From Aptenodytes patagonicus (Eukaryota; Chordata; Aves; Sphenisciformes; Spheniscidae), in NCBI RefSeq assembly GCF_965638725.1, contig NC_134982.1:57659816-57723815 (forward strand): a stretch of 64,000 nt of DNA. Reading direction: 5' to 3'. The notes beneath the pieces were generated by a model. That model was not told where the DNA came from. It did not search any database and was given only the letters and a program-made list of their open reading frames with translations. The translations under genes and the position numbers were made by a program. Shown here one piece after another: positions 34,838-47,200 of the stretch. Position 1 is the first letter of the stretch, and each line of letters begins with the position of its first letter.

Positions 34838-37800
34838 GCTACTCCTTCTCAAACTGAAATTTTCCATGGCTGCATGAATTGGAATTGGCTGTATAGTTTC
34901 AATTAACTTTCATTTAGCCACTTCTGAAATGTAAAAAAAAAAATTTGTAAAAACCACTCGGAGGACATTACCTTCCTTTGACTTCTCTGGCTGAAAGCAC
35001 AAAATGGAGAGAGAGAATTCATAATCATTTAGCTTCTCTTCAAGGACTAGAGAGGATGAAAAGGCTTGTATACAGAAAGTAGCAATTCTGGCCAGCAAAT
35101 TTATCATTAAATTGTAAACTAAGACAGAATGTTGGAATGCTGTAACTGCTCTTACTTACCAGGGAATTTTAATAGACAATTAAGCAATATGGCTACCCTG
35201 TCCCCAGTAAGAGGAAAATACAGGTTTCAGTGGTAAGTCTAATCAAATGCAAGTAGCTGAATATAACATGAGTCTCAAGCAAGTTTTAAAAAGCTGCTTC
35301 CTTTCACGTAAAGACTGATCGATCCACTTCTCCTTTGATAGACCAGAGCTGAAGTGAGGTTGTTGTACAGCTGTACCTATGCCTTACCCGGCCTGGTACA
35401 GTTAACCCGATCTAGCACAGTACTGCTGCAGTCAGTCTTGTGACCTACAAAAAAGGCTATTTTTCTTCCATAAGAAAACCACATTTGTTCCTGGAATAAA
35501 ATTCTTTTGTGGGCTTTTTTTCAGTTTTTTGTTTAATGACAAGTTTTCCTTTTTATCACATGACCCTGGACTGTGTCTTTGCCTGAAAGTAATCCAGTTT
35601 AGTATGCATAAGGCCATGCAGGCATAAAACATGTCATTAACCTTTATTAAAATTTGTTCAAATTGGTATTGCCTGGGAAATAGTAATGTAGCTTGTTAAA
35701 AACTTTGAAATGTCAGAATAGCTTCCACTTTTAGTAATATAGGGGTACAATGTTTAAATGGCAAGGGATTGCAGATATCACTATACAGTAAACTGACTAT
35801 AATAACCTTTCGGAAGACATTTCAGTAAATGGGCATATAGTCTCAATTTTACAGCTGTCTCAATTGCAGCTAATATCAATTTTACTGTCATGATAGTTCA
35901 CCTTTCCAGAGTTGAATAGTGCTTTGGTAAGAAGCTGTGATGCTTTGTTTGTCACAGGAGAGGACCATTTTGATATGAAAAAGTCCCTTGTTAAATTTAA
36001 TGAGGCAATGATTTGTTCAATGGAGGTGTCTCTTAATCACTGCTCATTGTATTTAAAAAAAAAAAAAAATCAGAGCTTAGGCTTTTCTAACCGTTCGACA
36101 GCTGGAGGCTACAGGAGGCAAATTGGACCACGGTGTGTTTCAGACAGTAAGAACACATTTCTGCAACACTTCTTTCACCTTGCTCTCTGGCTTCCTATAA
36201 ATAGACTTGAGATCAAAGTTACAGATCTTTTCTTCAAGGAGTTGGATAGTCTCTGTCTCCAGAGTACAAACCTTTCTTTCCCCTTGTTGTTGATTTGTGT
36301 TTCTAAGTAGCCAGGAGCACCAGCTGCAGAAGAAATCCCTAACCACAGATTGGAACAGGTACAGTATACATCCAATCTCCAGAGATCCCATCTACAAATG
36401 TTAGCAAGTTTTCTAATAACTAGTGAATTAATTTTATTTACATAGGGTAGCTAATTTGCCCTATGTAAAATTTTCCTCAAGAACAGCAAAAGACATACGC
36501 CTTGTTTGAAGCAAGCAAACAGAGAAAAGCTACCTCTGCTAAATTTGTAGTGTCTAATCCGAAGTCAGAGACAAAACTATTGTTCCACAAAATCAGTGAA
36601 GTCATTTTTTTCGAATGATTGGCATATTTTTCCATCATCATTCTAGAAATGAATCACTTAAACTGGAACCTCAAAAATAAAAAAGGGTGCCCAAATCAGA
36701 CATAAGCATTAAGATGGCAGTTATTGCTGAAAATTTAGCTAAATTATAATGTGACCTACGTACAGAGATCAATCAAAATATTTTTATTTCCAAATGTTGC
36801 AACTATTGCTTTATTAAACTTGTTATTTCAATATCAAATGAACAGGCTCTTCTTTGAAATATGTGGTTACAATATGTTATAAAAATCTCCCAAAATATAG
36901 TGGCTCATAATCTGTGTAAGAAAAAAATTATAATCACACATCAGAAGAAGAACACAATAGTTTATGCATTGTGTTTTGCGACTTCATCCAAAGTAGCAGG
37001 CTGTATGGATATTTAGCTAATACAAAAAAGCTACATGAATGAAAAATCTGTATTGCAGAAAATTACTTGCGTGTATGATACACTGTAACATGCAGAGGTA
37101 TTGGTGGCTGTCCTAGAAAACAATTTTTTCAAATAGTGAATTTGGATGGGCACTTCCAAAAGCTGATGATTCTTGCTGCATTGTGTGAGGCAGAATTAAA
37201 CCTAAATCTTTCAAAAGGGCATAGTTTCACCCAAACCTAGGCTAGCTAATTAGGGAAGAAAATAAATGAAACAGAAGTGCCAGCTTGGCTCTGAAAGTGC
37301 CCTTCATATCTTTCTGGTCTCAGAAGAGATGAAGGGTCTCTGCATGCAAAATGAAGACATTAAATTAAGAAAGGTCAAACCTGTTCTGTTCGCTGCGTGT
37401 CAGGATTAGCTTTGTGACTCATGCTTTCAGAGTACATCACAAGAGCAGCTGCACTAAAAAAATACAAAACTTGGAGATGTATTTAATCTTCCTTCCAAGA
37501 TGTACTTCCGAAATCGATTTTCAGCTGTGCTGAACCTAATAAACCCCATCTAGAGCCATGCAGACATTATTATATATGCCATTTTCCTAGCTATATTTCG
37601 ATTAAATACTATATAGAGAAATGCAAAGTAAAATGCTAGTTCATTACTATTTAATTAATTTAATTCCTAAGGAGCTGAAAGCAATTAGTGGAATGGAAAT
37701 GCAAGTGCCTATCTTTACTTCATGCTAACAGACAGAATGAACTTTTTATCTAATAATTCCCCAGTTTATAGCTCTGCCCTGCCTTCACCTTATGATACAG

Positions 37801-40370
37801 AAGGAAATCCCTTCCTTACCACCTTCCCCACTCAAGATTTTTGGCCAGAATGACTCTTGGCTCATTCTGGGTGAGGCTGTAGAAGGAAGAGGACTGGATG
37901 AGAGTTAAAACGGGAAGGCTGGAGCAGAGCTTTTTCATCAGGAGCTCAACTGTCCTGCAGCAGTCCAGTGTGGCTGTCAGAACTGGGATGCAAATTAGTA
38001 ACAGATGGCACAACCTTGTTTTCCTCTGCTTTTCAACAGGGATGATACCAGCATATAAATGGATAAGCCTTACTGCCTTAACATCTTCAAAAAAAATCCA
38101 TAGGCCTCTCAAGCTGCATAAATAAAAATAATACATTACTCTCTTTGGCCAAATACTGTTAAAAACTGGAGCATTTTACCACACTTTTATCTCAGCAATA
38201 AATAAAAAAGTCAGCCCCACTAATGGAGAGCCTAGAGACAGCTGCACGCATTTCAAACTGCATCTTACTTAGTGGTCTGCTTGACCTCTCCAGTACAGTC
38301 CTGCGTATTAAAAAAGACAGGTCAGTAAAATATTACCCAGGCATTCTTTTAAACTTTTTGGCCAGAAAAGCTGCATCTACATCAAGGCTCTCCTAGCATA
38401 CCTGCAGTAGTTGGAGTGCCAAATCCATCCTGATTTTTTCAAATTTAACATTCCTGCTTCTTATCCTACTTTTTTTTAATACTTCCTTCATGTGTTACTC
38501 CTAGTTACTCCTCCTGCCATCTTTCTTAGGACAAACTCCCACTGTGAGCTATGACTGTCCTATTTGAGCAATTTCAAGCAACCAGAGGAATTATACAAAT
38601 CTTTAGGTTGAGGTTTTACTACCAGACCTCACCCTTGGTGCCTATCTGCATACAATTTTTGGACTGAAATTTTGGATTATTTGTGCCAAGATCCTTTCTC
38701 AACAGTCAACTTAAATCTCTCTTGCATAAGTAGTAAAACTGCAAAGTTTTAAATACAATCAGTTTTCACTGATGGAATTTTATTTGCTAATTCTTATACA
38801 TTAAAAATGTACACATTGATAGAGAATCAAGATTCTCAGACAGTAGGTTTAAGGGCATTTCAAGCAGGCACAAGCCTGTACTGCTACTGAAAGAAATAAA
38901 TAGTCCTGCTGCCTTGTCATCCTCAGATGTTTCTTCCGGCCTTTGGGACGTTTCTTCTGTGCTGAGGTAACTGTGAGGCTTAGCAGTGAAACAGTCAGGT
39001 AACTGGCCATGTTAAAGCTGGTTAGCAAAAAAAGCCCCCAAACCAACCCCCAAAAGAGGTCATTTTAGCCCAGGTCACTCAATCTGTTACTGAAGAACCC
39101 TCAGTCTTCATTTAAGCTGAAGCATGAGTTTTAGTTGCCTCATATTCCATCTGCGACAGTCCTCCTTTTGGGAATAAGAAAGTTGCTAACATAAAATCCA
39201 CTTTCAAACACAGAAGGATTGCTTCTGTCATTCCTTATAAAAGATCCTGTTTCTTTTCCAGTGGCCTTGTATGAATGAGTCTTTGAAGAGGAGTATGCAG
39301 GTGAATGGTAGGACAACAGGCAATGAGCAGAACGCTATGGTGTAGCAAGCCTAACTAGCAGTGTTTGTTCGTCCAAAATAATTCCAGCTTTTGCCTGAAA
39401 AAAATAATTGGAAAAGTCAGAAACCAAAATGGGACTGAAGGTAGGATGCTGCTGCTGTGAATACAGTCTACTGTTCTCGAAGTGGTGATATGACTTAGGA
39501 TAGCAAAAGAGGTTTTCTTACAGGGAGAATTGAAAAACAGCAGTTGACCTCTGTTACAGATAGAAGAAAGTTCTCCACAGAACCTGACTTTAATAATTCA
39601 AAAAGGTTTTTTTTTATAAGAGATATAAAAATATGGGATCTCTGTACAAATCCACCGGCCTTTAAGACCACACTTCTTGACTGGTAGGCGTTACAGAACA
39701 GTGAGGGAAGCAGAAGATGCCATGCCCCTGTAATTTACACAGTAGCATGAAGAACAGCAAGTTCTTAGTTTATGGAAGTTGATTGAGAAATACAACTTTA
39801 AAATAGTTAACTAATCATCTGTGCAGGAGAAAGTAAGCATGGCCACCTGAAATCTTACGGAATTTGGGGATGTCTGGGATCATCTCAAAGTGATGACTGC
39901 TGGCAGGGAGCGGACTGCAAGAGCGAAGAGACATGACTTTTTGAAGGACAGCCCTGGCTATTCAGTATTCTTTCTGAAACAAAAGTTTCAAGACAGCCTT
40001 GCTTTTGGTGATCTGCTGTCCCAGGTCATACAGCCTTATGCAGCAGATAGGCCTTACCAGTTAGTGATCTGCTGGTGCAAGCACACGCAGAAGTCAGCCT
40101 TACACCTGAACACGCAGGCTAACCCTCTACGGGGATTATAGCAATTACCGATATTCGTGTACCTGCCGTGCTGTGACACATGGAAAAGGCAACGCCACCG
40201 TGCTCTCCTGTGCATTCTGGGGCAGGCAGTGGGGAGGCAGGAGGGGCAGGGGTTGGCGTGTCAGCGTTGCAGGGAAAAGTGAAGGAGGTGGAAGACCGCG
40301 AGGGCAGGTGAAGCGAAAGGATTACGGCAATACTCTGTGGGAAAAGTGCACGTGCTGCCCAAGTGCCATC
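34838..40370. other. MAT-like gene to GAK intergenic stretch
   Basis: 5.5 kb of AT-rich sequence with no supported gene. A poly-A run lies at about 36054-36069. Stretches around 37225-37700 carry several TAATTA-type cores and could be regulatory, but this is guesswork. Open frames (for example 35912-36310, 37816-38136 minus) lack family motifs. Confidence 0.45.
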
Positions 40371-41079
40371 TATACAGGCCTGAGCTGTTGACACGAGGGA
40401 CATTACCTCTCGGTGACCGCCAAGCTGCCGAGGGTTCCCAGCGCGGGAGAAAGCTGCCGCCTAGGGAACGATGTCCCTTCTCCCTGCCCGTGCTCTTAGC
40501 CCCGAGCGCGGCCCAGCCGTCTCGGCCCGCTGCCTCGCAGCCCCCCTCCTTCCGCGCTGTGCCTCCCGCAGGCCGCGGCGGCTCTCCGTCGCAACGCGCC
40601 TCGAGCGGCAGCCGGGGGCGCCCGGGCCAGCTTTCCCCGGGCCTTCGGCTCCGGCGGCGGGAGGCCTGCTGCGCGCCGCCGCGGCGGGGACCCGCAGCGG
40701 GGCGGTGCCAAACGCCGCCTGACGGGCGGGAGGGAGAGCTCCGCCCCTCCCCACCCCGCCCCGCGGCCGCCAGGGGCGGGGCTTCCCCCGGCGGGGCGGG
40801 GCCGTCCGCCCGGCGCCCCGGCTGGCTGCGACGGCGGGCGGAGGGGCGGGCTGGGAGGTGGTGGCACAGTGAGGTCATAAATGACGCAGCGCTCCCGGAA
40901 GCAGCCCGGAGCGGAGGGAGCGGCGGCTGAGGAGGCGGTCTGCCGCCGCTGCGATCGGTAGCTTGGCCGAGCCGCCCCGCCCGCTCGTCGCGCTCCCCTA
41001 CCCCCAGCCGCCTCGGCTGCCGCTGTCCCCGTCCTCCCCCCGCCCCTCGCCCGGCCGCTGGGCAGCGCCGGCCGGGGCC
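40370..41079 (+). promoter_or_regulatory. CpG island, GAK promoter and 5' UTR
   Basis: Very GC- and CpG-rich, continuing through exon 1 to about 41500. Repeated GC boxes (GGGGCGGGG at about 40775-40802), an ETS-type CCGGAAG at 40895-40901 and an ATF-like TGACGCAG just before it suggest a TATA-less housekeeping promoter with start sites near 40900-40950. The ATG at 41080 has purine-poor but GCC-rich context (GGGGCCATGT). Confidence 0.75.
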
Positions 41080-41221
41080 ATGTCGCTCTTTCAGTCCGCC
41101 CTGGACTTCCTGGCGGGCCCCGGTTCCCTGGGGGCCGCCAGCCGCGACCAGAACGATTTCGTGGGGCAGACGGTGGAGATGGGCGACATGAAGCTGCGCA
41201 TCAAGCGGGTCATCGCGGAGG
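41080..41221 (+). CDS. GAK: GAK exon 1
   Basis: Start of cyclin-G-associated kinase, the ubiquitous auxilin that uncoats clathrin vesicles with HSC70 and phosphorylates adaptor mu subunits. It encodes 47 residues plus one base: MSLFQSALDFLAGPGSLGAA, then DQNDFVGQTVEMGDMKLRIKRVIAEG, the start of the N-terminal kinase domain and the first half of the glycine-rich loop. Donor GTAAGA. The start codon corresponds to the mammalian one. The clathrin-, PTEN-like and J-domain parts are off the right edge. Confidence 0.97.
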
Positions 41222-44200
41222 GTAAGAGCGGGTGGCGGCGGCAGGCCGCGCCCGGGGCCGGGCCGTGCGGGGCGGGGCGGGGCGGACCCCGCCGCTGCGG
41301 GGCTGGGCTGGGCTTCCCCTCGGGCCCCGGGGCTCCCGTTCCCCCTTACCCCGTCTCCCCTTGGCCGGGAGGGCTTCCTTCCTGGCGGGCCGCCCCCCCG
41401 CGCCCTGCGAGGGGAGGCCTTGCGGGGGCGGGCGGGCGGCGGTGCTCGGCCGGCCGGGGCAGAGGCCGGCGGCTTCCTGCTGCACGGGCAGCCGGCCTCT
41501 CCGAAGGGCTTGTTGCTTCCTTGCTGCTGCTTTATTGAGGGGTCGTGGGTGCTCCGAGTTAATGTAAGTGCCAGGGAAGGTGTTCGGCGAGGACCGGGTG
41601 TAGGAGCAATACTTACCGTTACTGTTGTCAGCCCGCTTCAGGAGTACCCATAGAGAGCCAGTGTGTTGTGTGGCAACTTCTTCACTTGCTTTATGATTTA
41701 GAATACTTCCGCCATGCAGCACAACTCTGAAAGGAGTTTATGATCTACCCAGGACCTCATGGGAATACTAGATTGCGTTTTTTAAAAAATGGACAATGTA
41801 TAATATGCCAGAGGTGCAGGTTTGCCTGTGCCGTTTTGGGTTGTTTGCAGAACCGTGAACTGCAGGAGAATATGTTAACTTAAAACACAAATGTCAGGAG
41901 GCTGATCTCATTCTGCATATAGGCTTTGCTGGAGTACAGGGATTAAATGTACACAAGGGGTATGTCTGGGCAGTTTTCGGTTTCAGGGAATTTCTGGGTA
42001 GGCATCTTGGCACACCACTTGCTAGTCTGTTTTAAAATAGGTGCTATGTTTGGTGTGTGCAAATTATTTAGAAATTAGCAGAAATTTGGATCTCGTTGTG
42101 CTTGTGGTCAGGGGAATTACTTTATTTCTTCAAGCAGAAGAGAAATTGAAAGCTTATCTCAAAAGATTAAAATGTGAATTTGTCCATATTAATGCAGTAA
42201 CATAATTCATTAACTTTGTACAGGTGGTTGATGTTATTTAGGTTAAATAGCCCAAATCTCTATTCAGTGCTCCTTTTCATTATTGAAGTTATTTTCTGTA
42301 GTTTCTTCTTGTAACTGTCTGGTATTTAAGTAGTTTGATAAATAGATTTAATGATTTTTTTTTTTCCCTGAGTAGTTTTTTTGTTGAAAACTTAGTGACC
42401 AGCGTGGAAAAAAAATTTGATTCTTCAAAACTAGCTACTTTAGTTAAACTTACAAAAATTTACTTGTGTAAAACAACAGGACATTGGTCTTCACCACTGT
42501 TTTATCTTCTTAAGGGCAAATAAGTTGTAACTTTAATGCTTAAGCACTTTTGGCATATGATCTCAGACAAAACCCGGCAGTTTTTTAGGAGGTAAGTTGC
42601 ATTTAAAACAGTACTAAACGTCAAATCCTATTCTGCCTTCAGCCTTTACTTACAGCTTCTTTACAAAAGATCCAGTCAGAGTTGTGAGTGAAATGTAAGC
42701 ACTCAGTATGATGTGACTGCAAGGTGAATGCTAAACGAACTGGCTAGTGCTGCTGATATTGTGACTTTCCTGCCAGGTGTGACCACAGCAGTTTCCAGAG
42801 AACAACAAAGCAAAGGAAGGGCAGGAAGCTATGTTTTGAGACATATCTGCTGTTTAGTTCTTGGTTCTGAAACGAGTATTTCATACTTCACTTTGGCAGC
42901 AGCTTACTGCTTCCCAGGATTTGACACAGGCTTTCTAAAATGTCAGGGGAAAGATGTCAGGTTAGATGATTTAAAGCAAATGGGGACATGCTTTAAGTCT
43001 AGTGTTCTTGAGACTTCATCTGTAACCACTGCTTCGTGTTCCATGTTTGTCTCAGTATTATGGTTTTGTTTCACGTTGTTTTTGCTGTATTTCACTAACT
43101 GAAATTGTGTTTAACTGCTTGCTTTTGCTAGAAAGTAAGACTTTCTAGCCAACATAGCTGGGCTCAAACAACCCTTAGGGTATATTCAGTATAAATATGA
43201 AATATAAAAGTCCCAGCCTCTCCTGCTGTCTTCAGACTTGAATTTGGAATGTTTCTGTCTTTATCATTTATTTTGTTGCTGAAATTGAATTTATCTTTGA
43301 GCTCTGAACCTCTGTTTGACACCTTCTGATACATGCTTGCATAACTGTGGCTTATAAGCATTCTCTTCCATGCGTACCAATACAGAATCTGTTTTTCTTC
43401 TAAATGAGTCCTTCCATGCCAAATTCCCTACTAGAAAGTCAAGTGCTACTTTCTGAATTTAGATTTCAAATCCATGGTGAACTGTGTGTGATCTGCCAAT
43501 GCAGAGAGCGAGCCTTTTCTGTAAGATCATATGGTCTGCGTTGTTTTTAGTTGGTGTGAACAGAGTCTGTGGATTAGCATTACACAGTATCGTATGGCAG
43601 CGTTAAGTTCAGTTGTTCTGCAACCCTGCAGCTCTTTCCAGCTCTGTAGTGTGCTGCCCGTCTGTGTTGGTGCAAATATGCATTCGGCTGTGCTGTAAGC
43701 TGACATTAGCTGCACAGTTCATTTGGATGCATTTCCCTGTTCATTTTGCAGAGGTGCCATGCTAGGGGTGGGACCAGGCTAACTGAAAACGTGGTGTGCT
43801 GCTGGAGGAAGCTGAGAGCAACCCAGGGGGGGACGGGGTGGTGATGATCTCTAGCATCGATACTACCTCCAAATGCATGAAATGACTAAGTGTGTCACAG
43901 GATGGACTGAGTCCTCCTAGAACACTGTCTCCTGTATTTTCTACTTGGGCATTTCAGTAGCTCACTGCAGTTAAGAAATTTTAGAGGAAATGGGTTGGGA
44001 CCTTTACATTTAATCCCTACTTGCCCTTCATATGAGGCTGGCTTCAGCAGGTGTCATGCTTCTTTTGAGTCCTTCAGTTAAGTGCACAGGCTGCCACACA
44101 GTTCTACTTGGGTAAAATAGTCACTGATTGCGTACCTAATTAGTAAATGTTAGTAAATGTAACTGTCTCACACTCTTTTGTGACAGAGGGCATTCTCTTG

Positions 44201-47200
44201 TATGGCCATAAGTTGCTTGCCAGTCTGAGTATTCTGTACTTGTCTCCATCACAACATAGGTGTCTGCTCTCACCAGGTTGTCTGCATACATGTAGTCCAG
44301 CTCCACGTGGTAAGAGTTCTCCAAATGCTTACTAATATGTTTGGGTTTTATAGGGTTAGGTGAGGGTGGCTTAAACTGTAGTCTGTCAGATCCCTTGCTG
44401 TTCATGTGAACAATATGTGTATTTTTATGCTGACTTCTGCTTCTTCAGTTGACATCCTGGAGTGTCCTTCCCCTTTGTTCAGGAATGTCAGGATTCCTGT
44501 ATCAATCTGTGCCAGATAATTGAGGGACTGAGATCGTCCTCAGTGATTCAATGATCGATGTAGCCTGCACATTTGACGTTGCAGGAGAGTGGGGAAAGCA
44601 GGTGACCACAGCAGGCTCAACAGTTTTCAGAAATTTCTTGTTTCTTGCTCCCGAAAGCTGCCATATTTGCACAGACAACCAACCCTGTAAATTTTTTTCA
44701 AATGCTAGACACTGCTGGCTTTCATTTTTGCCTGAGTTGGACAAAGTGTCTCTTCTGATAGACCTTACGTTTGTTTACCTGCTAATGGTGATGCTTAAAG
44801 ATGATGGACAAGTAAATACGGGAAATTTCTTGGTCTCCACCTATACTGTAGAAGGAATAGAACCTGGTCACTGGGCTGTCAGAGTAGTCATTGAGAGAGA
44901 CTGCTGATGCCAAAGATGGTCAATGAATTACAGAAACTCATTCCTCAATTCTGTCTGGTAATGCTACTCCAATGAGAGGGTAAACTGGTAAGAGAATAGC
45001 ATGTCCCATGACATGCACTGTCAAGTTCCAAAATGACAAAGAAAGTAGAATTTTTTGAGAATTGTAAATTGTACATTTGTAATGGTTTTGGTAGTTAGTT
45101 ACTTGAGGAGAGAGGCCTGTTTGCTGTGTGCTGAATGAACATTTAATAAAATATTGCTACTTTTTAGAGCACAAATGAAAGGCAGGATGTTGATTTGGTA
45201 GCTAAATAAGATATTGACAAAACTGCTTATGTGCTTAATTATTCAGTCTTTAAATATAATCATATTCTTCCTTGCATGTTTCCATTGAGCCTTTTTTGTA
45301 CAAGCAGTTAGCTGTTGCATTGATGGGGTAGCAGGAACAGTTATAGCAGTTCATAAATTATTTCATATCTCTTGTTGACAAAGTAAAAATAGAATATATA
45401 AAAATAGAGAACCTCTATTCTAGAGAGCCTTCAATAGAGAACTTCCTCATCTTTATAGTGATCCATGAAACAAAACCTGATACTTTTCAATCTCTTACAA
45501 GGTTGAAAGGGTACAGGCATCTTCTGCAAGTTTTATGTTACGTGTTTGGTTAGATTAGGTAATATTTTCAAGGGTTCTTAGTGTGTTTAAAAATCAGTTG
45601 ACAACTTCACTAATAGTTCCTACTGCCACTCAATGCATAATGCAATATCTGAACAAATACTCCACTGCCAGTAAGTGAGACTGTAATTTGCTTCTTGAGT
45701 ACTGCTGTTGAGGTTTGTAGGTTGAGTAGTAAATATGAAATTATCAGTAAGTGTCCTATTACAGCTTTATTAAATTTTCTGGAACAGAGATCATACTAAC
45801 AGAAAAATAATCTTTAAAAAGTTGTGAATTTTTCTCTCCTGGTAAGCTGTTAAGTGAGATAAACCAACTAGAAATATTATTCCTTAGTCCTTTCAATGAC
45901 TTATTTTGAAACGCTTTGTATTTGAGTTGTTCTGTTTCTTGATATCTGTGCTAAAGTGATTTTCCTGCTGCAGTTATCTTTATGCCATAATTACTGTTTA
46001 AAATTACAGTTTTCATCTTTCTCAACAATTAATTCAACTGCAGACTGATTGACTTTTGAATATGCTATGGTTTTCCCTTGAATTCTTGAGTATGTAATTC
46101 CTGTTCTATATAGTATAGGCTAAGTCTTTGATTTTATGTGAAATGAGGCAGTGGTATCTTGGTTCATCTTAAAGAATTCATATAAAACAACTCAGGGTCT
46201 TGTCAGTGGAAGGCAGTGATGGCATGGAATGAGGAACACTTGTCCTTCACAGTATATTGAGAAATGTGCTGCCTGCTCATGTATGCTAACTGCAATGTGT
46301 TTGAAACTTGTTTGTGTTACTGCTTTAGCCAGGTACTCTTTGGCCTGACAAATATGCAGCAAAAGCTGAGAATAAGTGATGAAATTAGTGTTTCAGTGTG
46401 TGTGAAGTTCTCCTGCAGAAGAATCAGGGAGTTGATATCCTCAAGTGAACTGTCAAACAAAGATGGAGATTTCACTATTCATGTCAATACCCTAATGAGC
46501 AGATGATTGTGGGGTGCTTGCAGGCTCTTCAAATGTCAGCTGTATCTCATGAAATGCATTGAGTTCTTAGTGCTGGTGTGTGTATGGGATAGCTGAGAGA
46601 AGTTCCAGAACGTTGCTTTTCAGACAGCGCTGAGGTAGTTGACAAAGCAGTGGAACTTCTGTGCTGTTCAGCATCACTTTCCTTGAGACTTTGAATAAAT
46701 TACAAGTTCATAATACACTCAGAGTCCATTTAGCCTTTTTTTTTTTCTTCCAGATAATGGGTTTTCCTTCTCACTACATTATATTACTTGTCCTTGTCTG
46801 AGAATAGACATGGGTTTTTCTTCTTCCTGTGGGGGTTAGGACTGTGACTTTCAGTTCCTGCACCATCAAGTCTTTAAGGCTTTTTGGTATGGGTTGATGT
46901 TAATACTAGTCCTTTATTCTTTTTTAATAGAGAATGTTCCTCTCAATACAACAGTATTTTTCAAATAAGACAAAACTAATCTTCCTTGTGATGTGCCACT
47001 TTGCCCAATTGTGCTGCCATTTGCATGAAGTTCCAAAGGTTAGGGTAGATTTTCTGTATGCTGAAAAAAGCCAGTGAAAATCAGGATTGAGATATATGGA
47101 AGGAAATTCCCTAAAACCTCACTTTTTAAAAAAATATATCTGGGTTAAAAAAAGAAATTACTTCTGGTTCCTCTTTGTTTAACTATCCATGTACACTTCA

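Noticed and set aside
35912-36310. 132-codon open frame
   Set aside because: It reads through a poly-A run and has no conserved content.
40261-40930. Long overlapping GC-rich open frames on both strands
   Set aside because: CpG-island composition suppresses stops; Arg/Pro/Ala-rich frames on both strands are by-products of the GAK promoter.
44551-44907. 118-codon open frame in GAK intron 1
   Set aside because: No recognised motif, no splice or promoter context, composition like the surrounding intron.
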